Numbered from the stretch's first letter, positions 50,319 to 64,000 are shown. The stretch: DNA of 64,000 bases from Imhoffiella fuscus (GCF_042682685.1 NZ_JBHUHX010000062.1:61498-125497), one strand, 5' to 3'. Made by a program: numbers and translations. The notes: a model not told the origin generated them from the letters alone.

Positions 50319-50956
50319 AAAGTGGCCCTTGTGTCTGAGTGATTCTTGACTAATCTGGTTGGTGAGGGCGCGTGACAGGCTGGTCGCGGGAACATCGATT
50401 CGATGGGGTTGCGACAGCTCGTTCCGCGCTTTCGGGCCGCTCCGAGCGGCTCATCAGGGGGAGGCAAGGCCGCATCGCCTCTTCGATCTCAGCCGATAGC
50501 AGGTGACCCCCATGTTTGCACTGACTCGCGATCTCATCACCATCGCCGCCATCGTTTTGACTCTCCTCTTTATCGGCAGCTTGGAAAGCCTGTACTGAGG
50601 TGGTTTCTTCTCGACGACCATGCCGGCTGACGTGTCTTGACGCCCTTTTTGAGAGAGAGCGTCATGCGGCGTCATCTGGCATAGGTGCTGGAGGACATTC
50701 AGTCTGAAACCTTTTGTCGGCGTTGTGATGAAAATATCGGTCGACTGTGCGCTAATTGCATATGCTTAAGTCGTAAAGCGTGTCGATCGGGAAAGCGCAT
50801 TCAACAGTTCAAGTCGGTCGATCACGCGACCGTCGGGTTCGCTCCAAGCGGTCCATCAGGAAACCTCTCTCGGCGAACCGGCAGTTTCACCATCCTTGGG
50901 TCGATTAGTTGAGCGATTTAATTGCGCCTTAAGGATTCGAGCCGCGGAACAGAACC
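50319..50956. other. gene-poor stretch with one small candidate gene
   Basis: About 640 bases with only a 28-codon candidate gene at 50512. A further reading frame at 50685-50912 has no family features and little base-use support, so it is left out. Hairpin-like GACGC...GCGTC arms near 50639-50663 may end a transcript. Otherwise nothing is recognised. Confidence 0.4.
50512..50598 (+). CDS. candidate 28-residue single-span membrane peptide
   Basis: A short open frame of 28 codons with ATG at 50512 and TGA at 50596. A purine-rich AGGTG sequence lies eight bases upstream. The product is one hydrophobic segment (LITIAAIVLTLLFIGSL) between a short charged start (MFALTRD) and a charged-polar tail (ESLY), as expected for a small inner-membrane protein. 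It could be chance, but the composition and ribosome site are suggestive. No homologue is known to me. Confidence 0.4.
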   Translation: MFALTRDLITIAAIVLTLLFIGSLESLY

Positions 50957-51508
50957 ATGAGCATTTCTCCTGTCTCCATAACCACGCCGAACCTGGCGGC
51001 CTCTTACGCCTCCACTCGCCCGGCGACAAGCCCCGCGAATGATTCGGAGCTGGCGTCTGCTAGCTCCCCCGTTGCCCAGCAGTTCGCCATTTCGCCTCCC
51101 GCAACCTCCGTCGTGCCAGAGACCGCTCGCCCGGTCGAAGAGGTGACCCCGCCCCAGCAGCAGGAGTTGGCGACGACGACACAGGATGCCTTGCGCTCCC
51201 GGTCGCAGGTTGTGCCTGAAGAGTCGAGTGCGGCTACATCCACACCTGCGGCCACGACCACATCTCCACTGGCATCCGCAGACGGTGGTTACCAGATCCA
51301 GTCGTCTTTGAGTGGTGAGATCGCCGAGGTCGCGGCAAACGCGACTGCGGCCGCTGGGGCCGCCTCGGAAGAGTCCAGCGAGGATCCGGCAGAGATTCTG
51401 GCCGAGCAGCAGCGGACCCAGGCCCGCAACAACCCCTATGCGGATCTTTCCGCCGGCCAGCCGGCGCAGGCCGCTCGCGGTGGTTCGGTGCTCGACCTCT
51501 CGGTCTGA
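50957..51508 (+). CDS. low-complexity Ser/Thr/Ala/Pro-rich protein, function unknown
   Basis: The 183-residue product is rich in S, T, A, P, E and Q, with almost no aromatic residues and no membrane segment, so it is probably disordered. The C-terminal part has a helical Ala/Glu region (SGEIAEVAANATAAAGAASEES) and NNPYADLSAGQPAQ. The start ATG is 50957. It precedes, convergently, the giant sensor kinase. I do not recognise it. The long in-frame reading on a GC-rich background may inflate confidence, so it remains a tentative gene. Confidence 0.5.
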   Translation: MSISPVSITTPNLAASYASTRPATSPANDSELASASSPVAQQFAISPPATSVVPETARPVEEVTPPQQQELATTTQDALRSRSQVVPEESSAATSTPAATTTSPLASADGGYQIQSSLSGEIAEVAANATAAAGAASEESSEDPAEILAEQQRTQARNNPYADLSAGQPAQAARGGSVLDLSV

Positions 51509-51611
51509 GGTCGGCCTCGGTTTTCTCTGCTCCGACTCGCCAGGGAAGGCGGGTCCACCTGCTTATTCCCAGACGGCTTCGTTTGTGTCTTCGCTCGATC
51601 TGGCGAATCTC

Positions 51612-56984
<5,373 letters not shown>

Positions 56985-57464
56985 GCGGGCTCACTCGGTT
57001 TCGGGCCGCTTGGTTGCGGTGCGATTTCGGGGGCGCCAGCCGCTTTTCGTTCTGTACGCACGTCAACGACGGGCCAATACGCGCCGTTCCAATGCAAGGA
57101 TAGGGCATCGTCGCATGCGATGTGGTGTCCTTTAGCGAGAAAGGTTTCCGCTGTTTTCGCGGGGTTGCACCGTCTCATCTTCGACTTCGTCGTGGTGAAA
57201 AATGCATCTAAATTCAATTGCTGGAGGTTTCGGTTTCTTTTTTCGTGCGATGGCGAGCACCTGTCGCGCGTCAGAAGCATCTTCGTTGCGATCCGCCAGC
57301 ATGAGATTCGGAATTCTCTCCGTCCGGCGCATCTAGGAAATAGACGTCGCGCGCCTCTACTGCAAGCTGTCCGGCATCAACTCGGTGAACTTGGTCCAAG
57401 CGCCTGTTTGGCATTGGTGAATTTTACAGAGCCAAATCCTTTGGCAACTTCTTCGCGTGCCTTG
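56985..57464. other. gap between the sensor kinase and the CRISPR array
   Basis: About 480 bases with no convincing gene. The part nearest 56985 must hold the kinase promoter, read on the minus strand. The segment 57170-57330 has average composition and no repeat. The overlapping reading frames here have no family signs. The last bases abut the trailer end of the array. Confidence 0.5.
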
Positions 57465-58408
57465 GACCTAATCCCCGCGAGCGCGGGGGAACCAGTCGCG
57501 GCCTCACTCACATTGACCCCAATGACGGCCTATCCCCTCGAGCGCGGGGGAACCATTACACAGTAGGCATAGAAGGTAACGGGTGGGGGCCTATCCCCGC
57601 GAGCGCGGGGGAACCGGTTCTGCTATGAAGGTCGCGATCGCTGGGCCGGGCCTATCCCCGCGAGCGCGGGGGAACCATCAACATTCTCAGCCTCCATGAG
57701 GCGCGGAGGGGCCTATCCCCGCGAGCGCGGGGGAACCGAGTCTGCGAGCGCTTCCACCTACGGAAGAATGGGCCTATCCCCGCAAGCGCGGGGGAACCGC
57801 CGTATTGGTCCGACACAACCTGACTCGCCTGGGCCTATCCCCGCGAGCGCGGGGGAACCAGGCAGCGAGCGGACATCTTCGACGGCGGTACGGGCCTATC
57901 CCCGCGAGCGCGGGGGAACCTCGTTGTGGATTTCTCATTCATTTTATTTTCCGGGCCTATCCCCGCGAGCGCGGGGGAACCCAGGAGATCGTTTTGATCA
58001 ATCAGGGCAAGCAGGGCCTATCCCCGCGAGCGCGGGGGAACCAATGGCAATCCTCCTGTTTACCGGCCCGCCTGGGGCCTATCCCCGCGAGCGCGGGGGA
58101 ACCTTGCCAGCAGGTCACTAACCAGTCTTCGAAGCGGGCCTATCCCCGCGAGCGCGGGGGAACCTTTTAGGGCCTACTGGCCATTGTGAAAACCCGGGGC
58201 CTATCCCCGCGAGCGCGGGGGAACCCCACGAGTGTAGCTCTGCGACGGATCGTCAGGGGGCCTATCCCCGCGAGCGCGGGGGAACCTTTTCACAACAGGT
58301 TCAACGCCTCCTGTGACGCGGCCTATCCCCGCGAGCGCGGGGGAACCATAGGTCTAATCTTCTTCAGCTAATCGCTTGAGGGCCTATCCCCGCGAGCGCG
58401 GGGGAACC
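57465..58408 (-). CRISPR. type I-E CRISPR array, 16 repeats and 15 spacers
   Basis: Sixteen 29-base repeats occur at an exact 61-base period, leaving fifteen 32-base spacers. The repeat has the inner palindrome CCCCGCGAGCGCGGGG and ends GGGGGAACC. In the inferred direction of transcription (minus strand) it begins GGTTCCCCC and ends GGATAGGCC, close to the E. coli-type I-E repeat, so the crRNA handle would be like ATAGGCC. The leftmost repeats are altered: the first has an extra A and the second CTCGAG. The sixth has GCAAGC. Degenerate copies sit at the far end from cas2, so the leader is on the cas2 side. All spacers are unique. Confidence 0.97.
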
Positions 58409-58454
58409 TCTTGCAGTTAAGGCTATGTTCCGCAAGGATAAAAGAGTGAATAGA
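58409..58454 (-). promoter_or_regulatory. short AT-rich CRISPR leader remnant
   Basis: Only 46 bases separate the last repeat from the cas2 stop, and this stretch is rich in A and T. Longer leaders are usual for type I-E, so the leader is either short or overlaps the cas2 3' end. Integration-host-factor-type sites are not evident. Confidence 0.4.
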
Positions 58455-58772
58455 TTAGTCTGTTAAAGAGCGGTCTTTCAACGACTTTCGGACAAGCCAC
58501 AAGCCATCTACGTCCACCAACTCTCGCGTAGGTGTGCCGAGCGTAGCGATCCCAACACCACCCGTTGCATTCACATCACGCCAAACCATCACCACGCTTC
58601 CTGTGGGCTCCGCCGTGTGCCAATCCGTCAGGACAGACCAAGTGCGTGAGCGCACGCCCTGATTCATACGCGGGGAGATGTACACCGTTGGGGCGACTTC
58701 CAGCATGAGCGATCCCAGGTAACCTCGGAATCGATCCGCGACATCACGGGTTACGATCATGACTAGAGGCAT
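58455..58772 (-). CDS. cas2: Cas2, type I-E spacer acquisition nuclease
   Basis: The 105-residue protein has the Cas2e pattern: PLVMIVTRDVADRFRGYLGSLMLEVAPTVYISPRM and SVVMVWRD, ending with the extended I-E C-terminus. ATG 58772 is preferred to a TTG three bases earlier. It overlaps cas1 by 29 bases. With Cas1 it inserts new spacers at the leader end of the array. Confidence 0.95.
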   Translation of the reverse strand: MPLVMIVTRDVADRFRGYLGSLMLEVAPTVYISPRMNQGVRSRTWSVLTDWHTAEPTGSVVMVWRDVNATGGVGIATLGTPTRELVDVDGLWLVRKSLKDRSLTD

Positions 58773-59634
58773 CAATTTCCTCCATCCTAATGACTTTCTT
58801 GATGCTGTCGATCATTGCGGGAATCACGCCTTGCTTGCGAAAGACGGTGGCAGCTTCGCGCCGGATCAAGCGATCGATTGTCTGACTATCGGTTTCGGCC
58901 TTCTTGGCGACCTTGAACGCGATCTGTAGGGTGACGGATTCTCTAAACAGATCTGCGATGTCGAGGACGAACGATTGGCCTGAGTCTTCGTGGATGAAGC
59001 CTAGTTGCGGAATCGCGGCGACGGCCTGCACCGCAATGGCCGCCGCCGCTTGCACTGCCGTTGCAGCATGATTGATCGCTTGATTGGGAATGTCCGTGGC
59101 GTTGGGATTGGCACGATCGTAATGGCGTCCTTTCCATTCGATCCCGTAGCGCTGCGCCATCAACTGATAGGTGGCTTTGACGCGGGAGCCTTCAATGCCG
59201 CGCAGGGTATCGAGGTCGCGATGGGGTAGCACCTCGCCGAGGCGTAGGGCGTACATATGGCGGGCGACGCTGATCCTGCGGCGCGGACTCCCCCACAGTT
59301 CGGCTTGGCGACGGGCAATATCGGAGCGATCGGGCATCAACGGCGGCGCGGTGTAGCAGCGCACACCGTCCTCGCCCACGGCCGCCATCAGGGTGCCGTG
59401 CCTGGCCAGCAATCGCAGCGCGTCATGGGTCACGGTACTACCAGGGCCGAGCAGGATCATCGAGGCGGTTTGATGCGGGATCTGCACCGAGGAAGGTGTC
59501 AACGAGTCCTTGCCCTGGAAGAAATGCAGGCACCCATCGATCACGCATAGCTCGCCACGCTCGAACCAGATCAGCCCATGCCGGTCGGCATGGGGCATCC
59601 GCGAGGTTTCGAGGCCGAGCCGTCCTTTCAGCAT
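58744..59634 (-). CDS. cas1: Cas1, type I-E integrase
   Basis: A 296-residue integrase that inserts spacers. The metal-binding residues are E148 (RGIEGSRVKATYQ), H215 (LGFIHEDSGQSFV) and D228 (DIADLFRES), at the spacing of E. coli Cas1. The N-terminal beta domain begins TSRMPHADRHGLIWFERGELCVI. It overlaps cas6e by 7 bases and cas2 by 29 bases, in a tight operon read towards the array. All catalytic residues are intact, so acquisition could in principle still work. Confidence 0.96.
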   Translation of the reverse strand: MLKGRLGLETSRMPHADRHGLIWFERGELCVIDGCLHFFQGKDSLTPSSVQIPHQTASMILLGPGSTVTHDALRLLARHGTLMAAVGEDGVRCYTAPPLMPDRSDIARRQAELWGSPRRRISVARHMYALRLGEVLPHRDLDTLRGIEGSRVKATYQLMAQRYGIEWKGRHYDRANPNATDIPNQAINHAATAVQAAAAIAVQAVAAIPQLGFIHEDSGQSFVLDIADLFRESVTLQIAFKVAKKAETDSQTIDRLIRREAATVFRKQGVIPAMIDSIKKVIRMEEIDASSHDRNP

Positions 59635-60347
59635 GAGCGGGCCGGCTTGAGCAAGAGCATTCCAAAACCGAAGGCGCGGTGTCGTCCGATCCCGCGCGTC
59701 AGCAAGCGGGTAAAGGCATCGCTATCGCTAATGCGTAACTGGCCTTTGAAGACCGCATCTGGGCCAGACGGTGCGTGCGTTTTGCGCTTCCCGGTTTCGT
59801 CGGGTCCAGCGCGTCGGATCACACGACTGAGCCGGAAGGCGTCCATGCCGACCTGTAGTAACTGGGCTGCGTCTTGCTCGGCGAACTGTTTGCGCAACCA
59901 TTCGGCGTAGACCGTCTCGCGGATAAGGGTTTCCTCAGCGGTCGGTTCCGCTTCGACAGCGTGCAGAAAGACATCACGCTCGCGCCCGTCTTTCGCCCGG
60001 AGGACTGGGCGTACCCTGACCTCGAAACTCAGGGCCTGACCACTGGTCCAGGAGGTCGGAAACGGCCGCACGGCGAGGCTATCCAACCCCAGTGCCTGCG
60101 CCACGTCCGGGGTTGCCAGGGCCGCGTTGTCACGCAGCGCCGCCGGGGCTTGGTCGGAGTAGGCCAAGAGTCCCTGTCGTGCGCCCAGATAGCGAAACGG
60201 CTTGGGTGATTGCTCGCCAAAGGCCGCCGCCAGCAGGGCATGCAAGGCATATCCATCATCACCGTCGGGCGACAGCAGCCGATGGCGGGTTGCCCAGATC
60301 GCCAGGGCTTCGGGATCCGGCGCGCAATGCAGCAGATGGAGGCTCAT
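59628..60347 (-). CDS. cas6e: Cas6e crRNA-processing endoribonuclease
   Basis: Cas6e cuts the array transcript at each repeat and stays bound to the 3' hairpin. The 239-residue protein has a likely catalytic histidine H36 (DGYALHALL), and the C-terminal glycine-rich RNA-binding loop GIGRHRAFGFGMLLL of the Cas6e/CasE family. The start at 60347 overlaps cas5e by 4 bases. Its target would be the GC hairpin in the repeat, which matches the I-E form. Confidence 0.95.
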   Translation of the reverse strand: MSLHLLHCAPDPEALAIWATRHRLLSPDGDDGYALHALLAAAFGEQSPKPFRYLGARQGLLAYSDQAPAALRDNAALATPDVAQALGLDSLAVRPFPTSWTSGQALSFEVRVRPVLRAKDGRERDVFLHAVEAEPTAEETLIRETVYAEWLRKQFAEQDAAQLLQVGMDAFRLSRVIRRAGPDETGKRKTHAPSGPDAVFKGQLRISDSDAFTRLLTRGIGRHRAFGFGMLLLKPARSC

Positions 60348-61081
60348 GCCGGTTTCTCCTCGCCCCGTATCCGTCCTTCCCGAATCGGCCGCCAGCCGCC
60401 ATGCACGCCACTGGTCCAGTTGCGCTCGTCGCAGAGATCGAGCACCCGGTCGCCTGGTAATGCCCCCTCGCCATCCGGCCATTGCAGCCGCACGCCCTCT
60501 GGCGAATGGGTTGGCAATGGCACGGAGCGCAGGACGTCCAAGATGCTCTCGCCCTCGTGCCAACCGGCGAATAGCCGGCGGCTCGGGAGGCATGGCTTGC
60601 GTCCGATGAAGAGCGGGCGGGCGGGGTGATCAAGGGCTGTTGCCAGATCATCCAACGTCGGTAGTTCATCGCTTGGTTCGAGGCGCAGGGCGATGAGCAT
60701 GGAGAGGTCGGCATGGTAGTCGCGATAGCGCTGCAAGGTCAGCGCCTTGCGGCCATCCGGCTGCGGTGCATAACTTGGACTCTTGGCACGCCCTTCCGGA
60801 ACGCCTTGGGTTGTCCATCCCTGATCATTCTCGAACAGCAATGCGGTTTGATAATCCTGTATTCGCCTTCCCTGGCGTTCAAGCCGCATGCCCATGATCA
60901 GTCGTTCCTGCAAGCGATTATGTCTCGCTGTTTCCTCGCGCCGCCAGCCCAAGGCGTTGGCCAGCAGGCCGGTGACCATCGACAGTGCAGGAAAGTCGCG
61001 GATGATGCCGAAGTTGTCGATGGTTTCTCCACCGAACGCCATCAGCGGCGCCTCCAGCCGCAGGAGTAGGTGGCGAGGCAT
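60344..61081 (-). CDS. cas5e: Cas5e, Cascade backbone subunit
   Basis: A 245-residue protein with the Cas5 signature PRHLLLRLEAPLMAFGGETIDNFGIIRDFPALSMVTGLLANALGW, ending in an RNA-recognition-like glycine-rich region. It binds the 5' handle of the crRNA in the Cascade complex. It is one base from cas7e upstream and overlaps cas6e by 4 bases downstream, in the order usual for I-E (cse1-cse2-cas7-cas5-cas6e). Confidence 0.95.
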   Translation of the reverse strand: MPRHLLLRLEAPLMAFGGETIDNFGIIRDFPALSMVTGLLANALGWRREETARHNRLQERLIMGMRLERQGRRIQDYQTALLFENDQGWTTQGVPEGRAKSPSYAPQPDGRKALTLQRYRDYHADLSMLIALRLEPSDELPTLDDLATALDHPARPLFIGRKPCLPSRRLFAGWHEGESILDVLRSVPLPTHSPEGVRLQWPDGEGALPGDRVLDLCDERNWTSGVHGGWRPIREGRIRGEEKPA

Positions 61082-61082
61082 G

Positions 61083-62282
61083 TCAGCACTCCCCTGTTGT
61101 GATCGACTCTGCGGCCCAGGTCGCGAGCGCGCTCAGATTCAGGCGTTGAGCGTCTGGAATCTCGACCGGATCAAGCGCCATCACGCGGCGGGTCAAGGTC
61201 GCGCCGTAGGCCTCATCCATCTTGGCTATTTCGCTGCTCAGGCATGCCACGGCGCGCTCGCGAATCGACCGACCGTCCTTCGCCGACAGCGGCAGGGCAT
61301 CATGGAAGGCCCCCGCCAGGCTACGGGGTTGCCAATCACCTGCCTCGACCAGCATCAACTTCGCCCAGTCGAAGGGCGCAGTGGAGCCACGCTTGGCGCC
61401 AGGACTGACGGTGGCGATCAGGTGCAGGAGATGTTCGACGACCTTGCCGGCCAACTCGCGCTTCTCCGGTGGCGTCGTGGCAGCGAAGCAGTCCTTGGCC
61501 GCGATCCCCTCCAGGTTTTCGACCAGCTGGCGCACATCGACCACGACGTAGCCGTAGTAAAGCCCCGAGGCCAGCTCGGTGTCGAAGATGCCCGCCGATC
61601 CCAGCTCGCCGCTTTCCTGAAGGAGATCGTCGACGACGGTGAAATAGTCGTTCTCGACCTGCGCCTCATGTACCGTGAAGGCATGGGCCACGTAAACCGC
61701 TGCATCCCGACTCGTGAGGACGTCGGATGTCACCATCCGACCAAATAGGGCGGATTCCAGACCGCTCCCATGCTTGAGCACCTCGATGTTCTTCTTCTCA
61801 TCTTTGAGCATCTTGGTCACAGCGGTACGTACTGCACTTTCGTCGGCGCTCGCGCTGGCTGACTCGATGCAGCGCTGGACCAGATAATCGATTTCGGCCT
61901 TGCCCATCAGCACCGCCTGTCCGGTATGCAGCGCATCTACGCCTTTCATTTCCTTTCCTGCCCTGTCGACCAGACCGCCGTTGCGCAACGCTTCCACCGC
62001 CGCCTGGGCTAGCGTCTCGGTTACACCGCCCTTGACGATCCGCTTGCGGATCAGCTCCAGCGTCCCCCGCGAGCGGATCGCCATCGGAACCGCCAGCTCC
62101 GACAAGGCAAACCGGTCGTCGGCGATTCGCCAATGACGCTTGAGGCATTGCGAGGAGATCCGGGTTCGCATGGCGTTCCCCAGCGGCAAGCGCTTGGCGA
62201 GTCCAGCGTCGTCGCGATTGATCAGCGCGGCGGGATAGGTGTGCAGGGTGTGGATCTGGATGAAGCGCGGCTGAGTCGTCAT
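61083..62282 (-). CDS. cas7e: Cas7e (Cse4/CasC), Cascade backbone subunit
   Basis: This 399-residue protein forms the six-copy backbone of Cascade along the crRNA. It has the Cse4 family start RFIQIHTLHTYPAALINRDDAGLAKRLPLG, RTRISSQCLKRHWR, and the later segment GIFDTELASGLYYGYVVVDVRQL with the pattern of Cas7e. It follows cse2 by 25 bases and precedes cas5e by one base. Confidence 0.95.
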   Translation of the reverse strand: MTTQPRFIQIHTLHTYPAALINRDDAGLAKRLPLGNAMRTRISSQCLKRHWRIADDRFALSELAVPMAIRSRGTLELIRKRIVKGGVTETLAQAAVEALRNGGLVDRAGKEMKGVDALHTGQAVLMGKAEIDYLVQRCIESASASADESAVRTAVTKMLKDEKKNIEVLKHGSGLESALFGRMVTSDVLTSRDAAVYVAHAFTVHEAQVENDYFTVVDDLLQESGELGSAGIFDTELASGLYYGYVVVDVRQLVENLEGIAAKDCFAATTPPEKRELAGKVVEHLLHLIATVSPGAKRGSTAPFDWAKLMLVEAGDWQPRSLAGAFHDALPLSAKDGRSIRERAVACLSSEIAKMDEAYGATLTRRVMALDPVEIPDAQRLNLSALATWAAESITTGEC

Positions 62283-62307
62283 GGCGTTACAGTTCCTTGT
62301 CGGTCAT

Positions 62308-62880
62308 TCAAGCGGCTTTTTGGCTGGATTTGGCGAGCGCGGAGAAATAGCGGCCGGCGATGCGCATGCGGATGGCTTCCGCCTTTTCCTCATCCCGACC
62401 TTCGGACAGGATCAGTCCGCCAAGCTCATGCCAGTTCGGGGCGACCTCCTTCGACGCGAGCAGGCGCAGCAGGCGCGGCAGGAGTTGACGAAAGGCATCG
62501 CCTCGGGAGGTGAGGAGCTTGGTCACCCGCGACTCCGATACCCCGGCCGCGCAGAGCTGATTTCCGAGCGAGCCGCTGGCGTGACCGGCCAGCGCCATGC
62601 CGTGAGCGATCAAGGCCCACCGGCGCCAGCTTTCCGGCGGCCAGCCCTCGGGTTCGAGACCGGCATGGATGAGCGCTCGCGCCAAGGCCGCGATTTGATG
62701 CGGGCGGATCTCGCCGTCTGGATCCAAGCGAGCCAACGCCGCTTTCTCGCCTTTACCCAGGCCGTAGAGGTCGCCGTTGAAGCGGGCAGCCTGCCCGATG
62801 AGTTGGGCGAGCTTGGCGATAGGCGATTGTTCGCGTTCCGCGCTGGCGGGTGCTTGGGGCTCAGTCTCAGGGCTGGACAT
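62308..62880 (-). CDS. casB: Cse2 (CasB), small Cascade subunit
   Basis: Cse2 is the small helical subunit of the Cascade belly. The 190-residue protein has the family helices RWALIAHGMAL, RVTKLLTSRGDAFRQLLPRLLRLL and NWHELGGLIL. ATG 62880 is chosen because the upstream reading is an arginine-rich frame in cse1. The start overlaps the cse1 stop by 14 bases, as expected for this operon. Confidence 0.93.
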   Translation of the reverse strand: MSSPETEPQAPASAEREQSPIAKLAQLIGQAARFNGDLYGLGKGEKAALARLDPDGEIRPHQIAALARALIHAGLEPEGWPPESWRRWALIAHGMALAGHASGSLGNQLCAAGVSESRVTKLLTSRGDAFRQLLPRLLRLLASKEVAPNWHELGGLILSEGRDEEKAEAIRMRIAGRYFSALAKSSQKAA

Positions 62881-63931
62881 GCGATGTCTCCTTGGTGGCC
62901 TGTTGCGTTTTGTAGTAGTGGGCCAGGGTTGGCAGAGTCTTGTCGCTGCGCAGTCCGCCATGCAATCGGCTCATGGCAGAGGCACGGGCGCGATAGCGTT
63001 GCTCACCGCTGCGCGGTCCTGAGTCGAAGGCATCGGTGAGAATGGACTCGGCGCGCTCGGCCATGTCCAGATACCAGCTCAGACGAACATCCCCGGGCTG
63101 CTCTGATTCGATCTACTCATTCAGTCCGAGCGGGCCGTCGAAGAAACGCGAGTCCTCGAAGTGTTCGAATGGCCTGGCGAAGAGATTGGCCTTGTCCTTG
63201 GCGCTGTCACCGAATTTGTCTTTCGGCGCGCCGTTCTCGAAGAGGGTCGCCAAGGCTGTCCATAACACCCCACGAATCTTGCTGATGTCCGAGACCCGCT
63301 CCTCGGCGATCTTCGCGAGCCCATCGGTCTTCTTCTGGATCATGAAGGCGTGAACCTTCGGGGAGATGGGTATCCGCCGTTCGTGGTAGCCCTCGGTTTT
63401 GCTCTGCCCACCTGCGACCGCCCTTGCAACAACTGTCAACCCCGAGACAGCGTCATCGATACGAACGACTTGTGCTGGAGGCTTTCGATATTCAGAGCCG
63501 AACAGAAGCTCGACCATGCGCCTGTAATGAAAGCCGTTTCCAGAGACACCCAGTGACTCCCCAGAGGCTGACTTCACAGGCGCCCACAAATCGCCAGTGT
63601 TACCTTTGCGGTCACGCGATTCGTTTTTCGAAATGCGACATGCCTTGCTTGTCGCGCGTTGCGCAGAGATTCGATCACCTTTTACGGTCAATCGTACCCT
63701 TCGGCAGATTTCAATGAAAAATGGATCAAGTGAGCTAAATGGTAGAGATGCTGCATCATCCCACGACTTTAGCCAAAGTAATCGAAGTCCGTCTGAGTCT
63801 TTATAACCAATAAAGTCCGCGATCTGTTTTCTTTCGGTTAGCGCAATTCGCAAGTCCCGAAGCCAACGTCTACCCATTCCCCCAGGGGGGATGACCCCAA
63901 GACCTGGACGGCTAGAGCTACCACCGTTCAT
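62867..63931 (-). pseudogene. casA: Cse1/Cas8e (CasA) large subunit, interrupted and N-terminally truncated
   Basis: Cse1 recognises the PAM. The visible part is a Cas8e C-terminal half: MNGGSSSRPGL, GRRWLRDLRIALTERKQ, WDDAASLPFSSLDPFFIEICRRVRL, RKPPAQVVRID, then the helical end. An in-frame TAG at 63113-63115 interrupts it; the same frame continues with IESEQPGDVRLSWYLDMAERAES and reaches its stop at 62867, giving about 81 more residues of C-terminal helical bundle. Upstream, the frame meets TAA at 63941-63943 just before MNGG, although about 200 N-terminal residues should precede. So two defects are present and the interference complex is probably inactive, unless there is a sequencing error. 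No cas3 is in the window. Confidence 0.8.
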
Positions 63932-64000
63932 CCCATCCCATTACACAGAACTTTGAGTGTACGATGGTGCGTTGTTTTTCCTGAGATATTTTGGAGCAGA
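63932..64000. other. window edge upstream of the truncated cse1, possible mobile-element end
   Basis: Here the cse1 frame should run on for about 200 residues but is broken by TAA at 63941, and the sequence upstream does not encode anything like the family. The stretch TTACACAGAACTTTGAG (63941-63957) resembles the end of IS256-type insertion sequences, which commonly have TTACACAGAA near the terminus. With only 69 bases visible this is a weak guess. Confidence 0.3.

Noticed and set aside
50685..50912. 75-codon frame with several cysteines
   Set aside because: No ribosome site or family signature; the cysteine pattern is not a known metal motif, so chance is more likely.
57120..57566. 148-codon frame between the kinase and the array
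   Set aside because: It runs into the first CRISPR repeats and has no family features or ribosome site.
57696..58371. Reading frames with repeated AYPRERGGT or GLSPRARGN units
   Set aside because: These are translations of the CRISPR repeats, not proteins.

Overview
The window is GC-rich, gene-dense bacterial DNA with the codon usage and gene families of a gammaproteobacterium. The combination of methanethiol oxidase, PQQ synthesis, a tetrahydromethanopterin (H4MPT) formaldehyde pathway and CysB suggests a sulfur-metabolising, C1-oxidising lineage such as Chromatiales. That placement is an inference: no rRNA, photosynthesis or sulfur-oxidation marker lies inside the window.

Layout. 1-2.1 kb: the end of a polytopic membrane protein and an AEC-type carrier. 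2.1-5.4 kb (minus strand): a complete pqqABCDE operon, with two stem-loops between pqqA and pqqB. 5.8-9.1 kb (minus): a small membrane protein, a SLAC1/TehA-type channel, a DUF2892 protein, a Crp/Fnr regulator and a secreted protein. 9.2-17.0 kb: a DUF2147 protein, a dicarboxylate symporter, a pterin-carbinolamine-dehydratase-like protein, a SCO copper protein, and a methanethiol oxidase operon (mtoX, a SCO/di-heme peroxidase fusion, a second MauG-like protein). 17-32.6 kb: a mixed region with an EamA exporter, cysB, a diguanylate cyclase, two AhpD-like proteins, a phospholipase D/VTT fusion with an EEP phosphatase followed by a decayed partial duplicate, RNase T2, a hydrolase, cysK, a split Aer-type receptor and an MFS transporter. 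32.7-50.3 kb: a large H4MPT/methylofuran region, comprising fhcBADC on the minus strand and, divergently, mptG-mtdB-ATP-grasp-mch-ATP-grasp-citG-like-fae-PTPS-like, then a HisA-like gene opposite mfnD-like, COG1548-like, pabB and mfnE-like genes. 51-57 kb: a low-complexity protein and a 1790-residue hybrid histidine kinase. 57.5 kb to the end: a type I-E CRISPR array of 16 repeats with cas2, cas1, cas6e, cas5e, cas7e, cse2 and a broken cse1.

How the parts fit. Methanethiol oxidase yields formaldehyde, hydrogen sulfide and hydrogen peroxide. Fae, MtdB, Mch and FhcABCD carry formaldehyde to formate, and the same region encodes likely steps for making the cofactors (RFAP synthase, p-aminobenzoate synthesis, ATP-grasp ligases, methylofuran enzymes). 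CysK can assimilate sulfide, and the di-heme proteins are candidates for peroxide handling or enzyme maturation. PQQ would serve an alcohol dehydrogenase encoded elsewhere. This one-locus view of C1-sulfur metabolism is an inference from co-location.

The most unusual items are the SCO-MauG fusion with a CX5C metal site, the PTPS-like protein missing one zinc histidine, the three ATP-grasp genes in the cofactor region, the ghost duplicate of the phospholipase gene, a repeat family one copy of which supplies a start codon, and the interrupted cse1.
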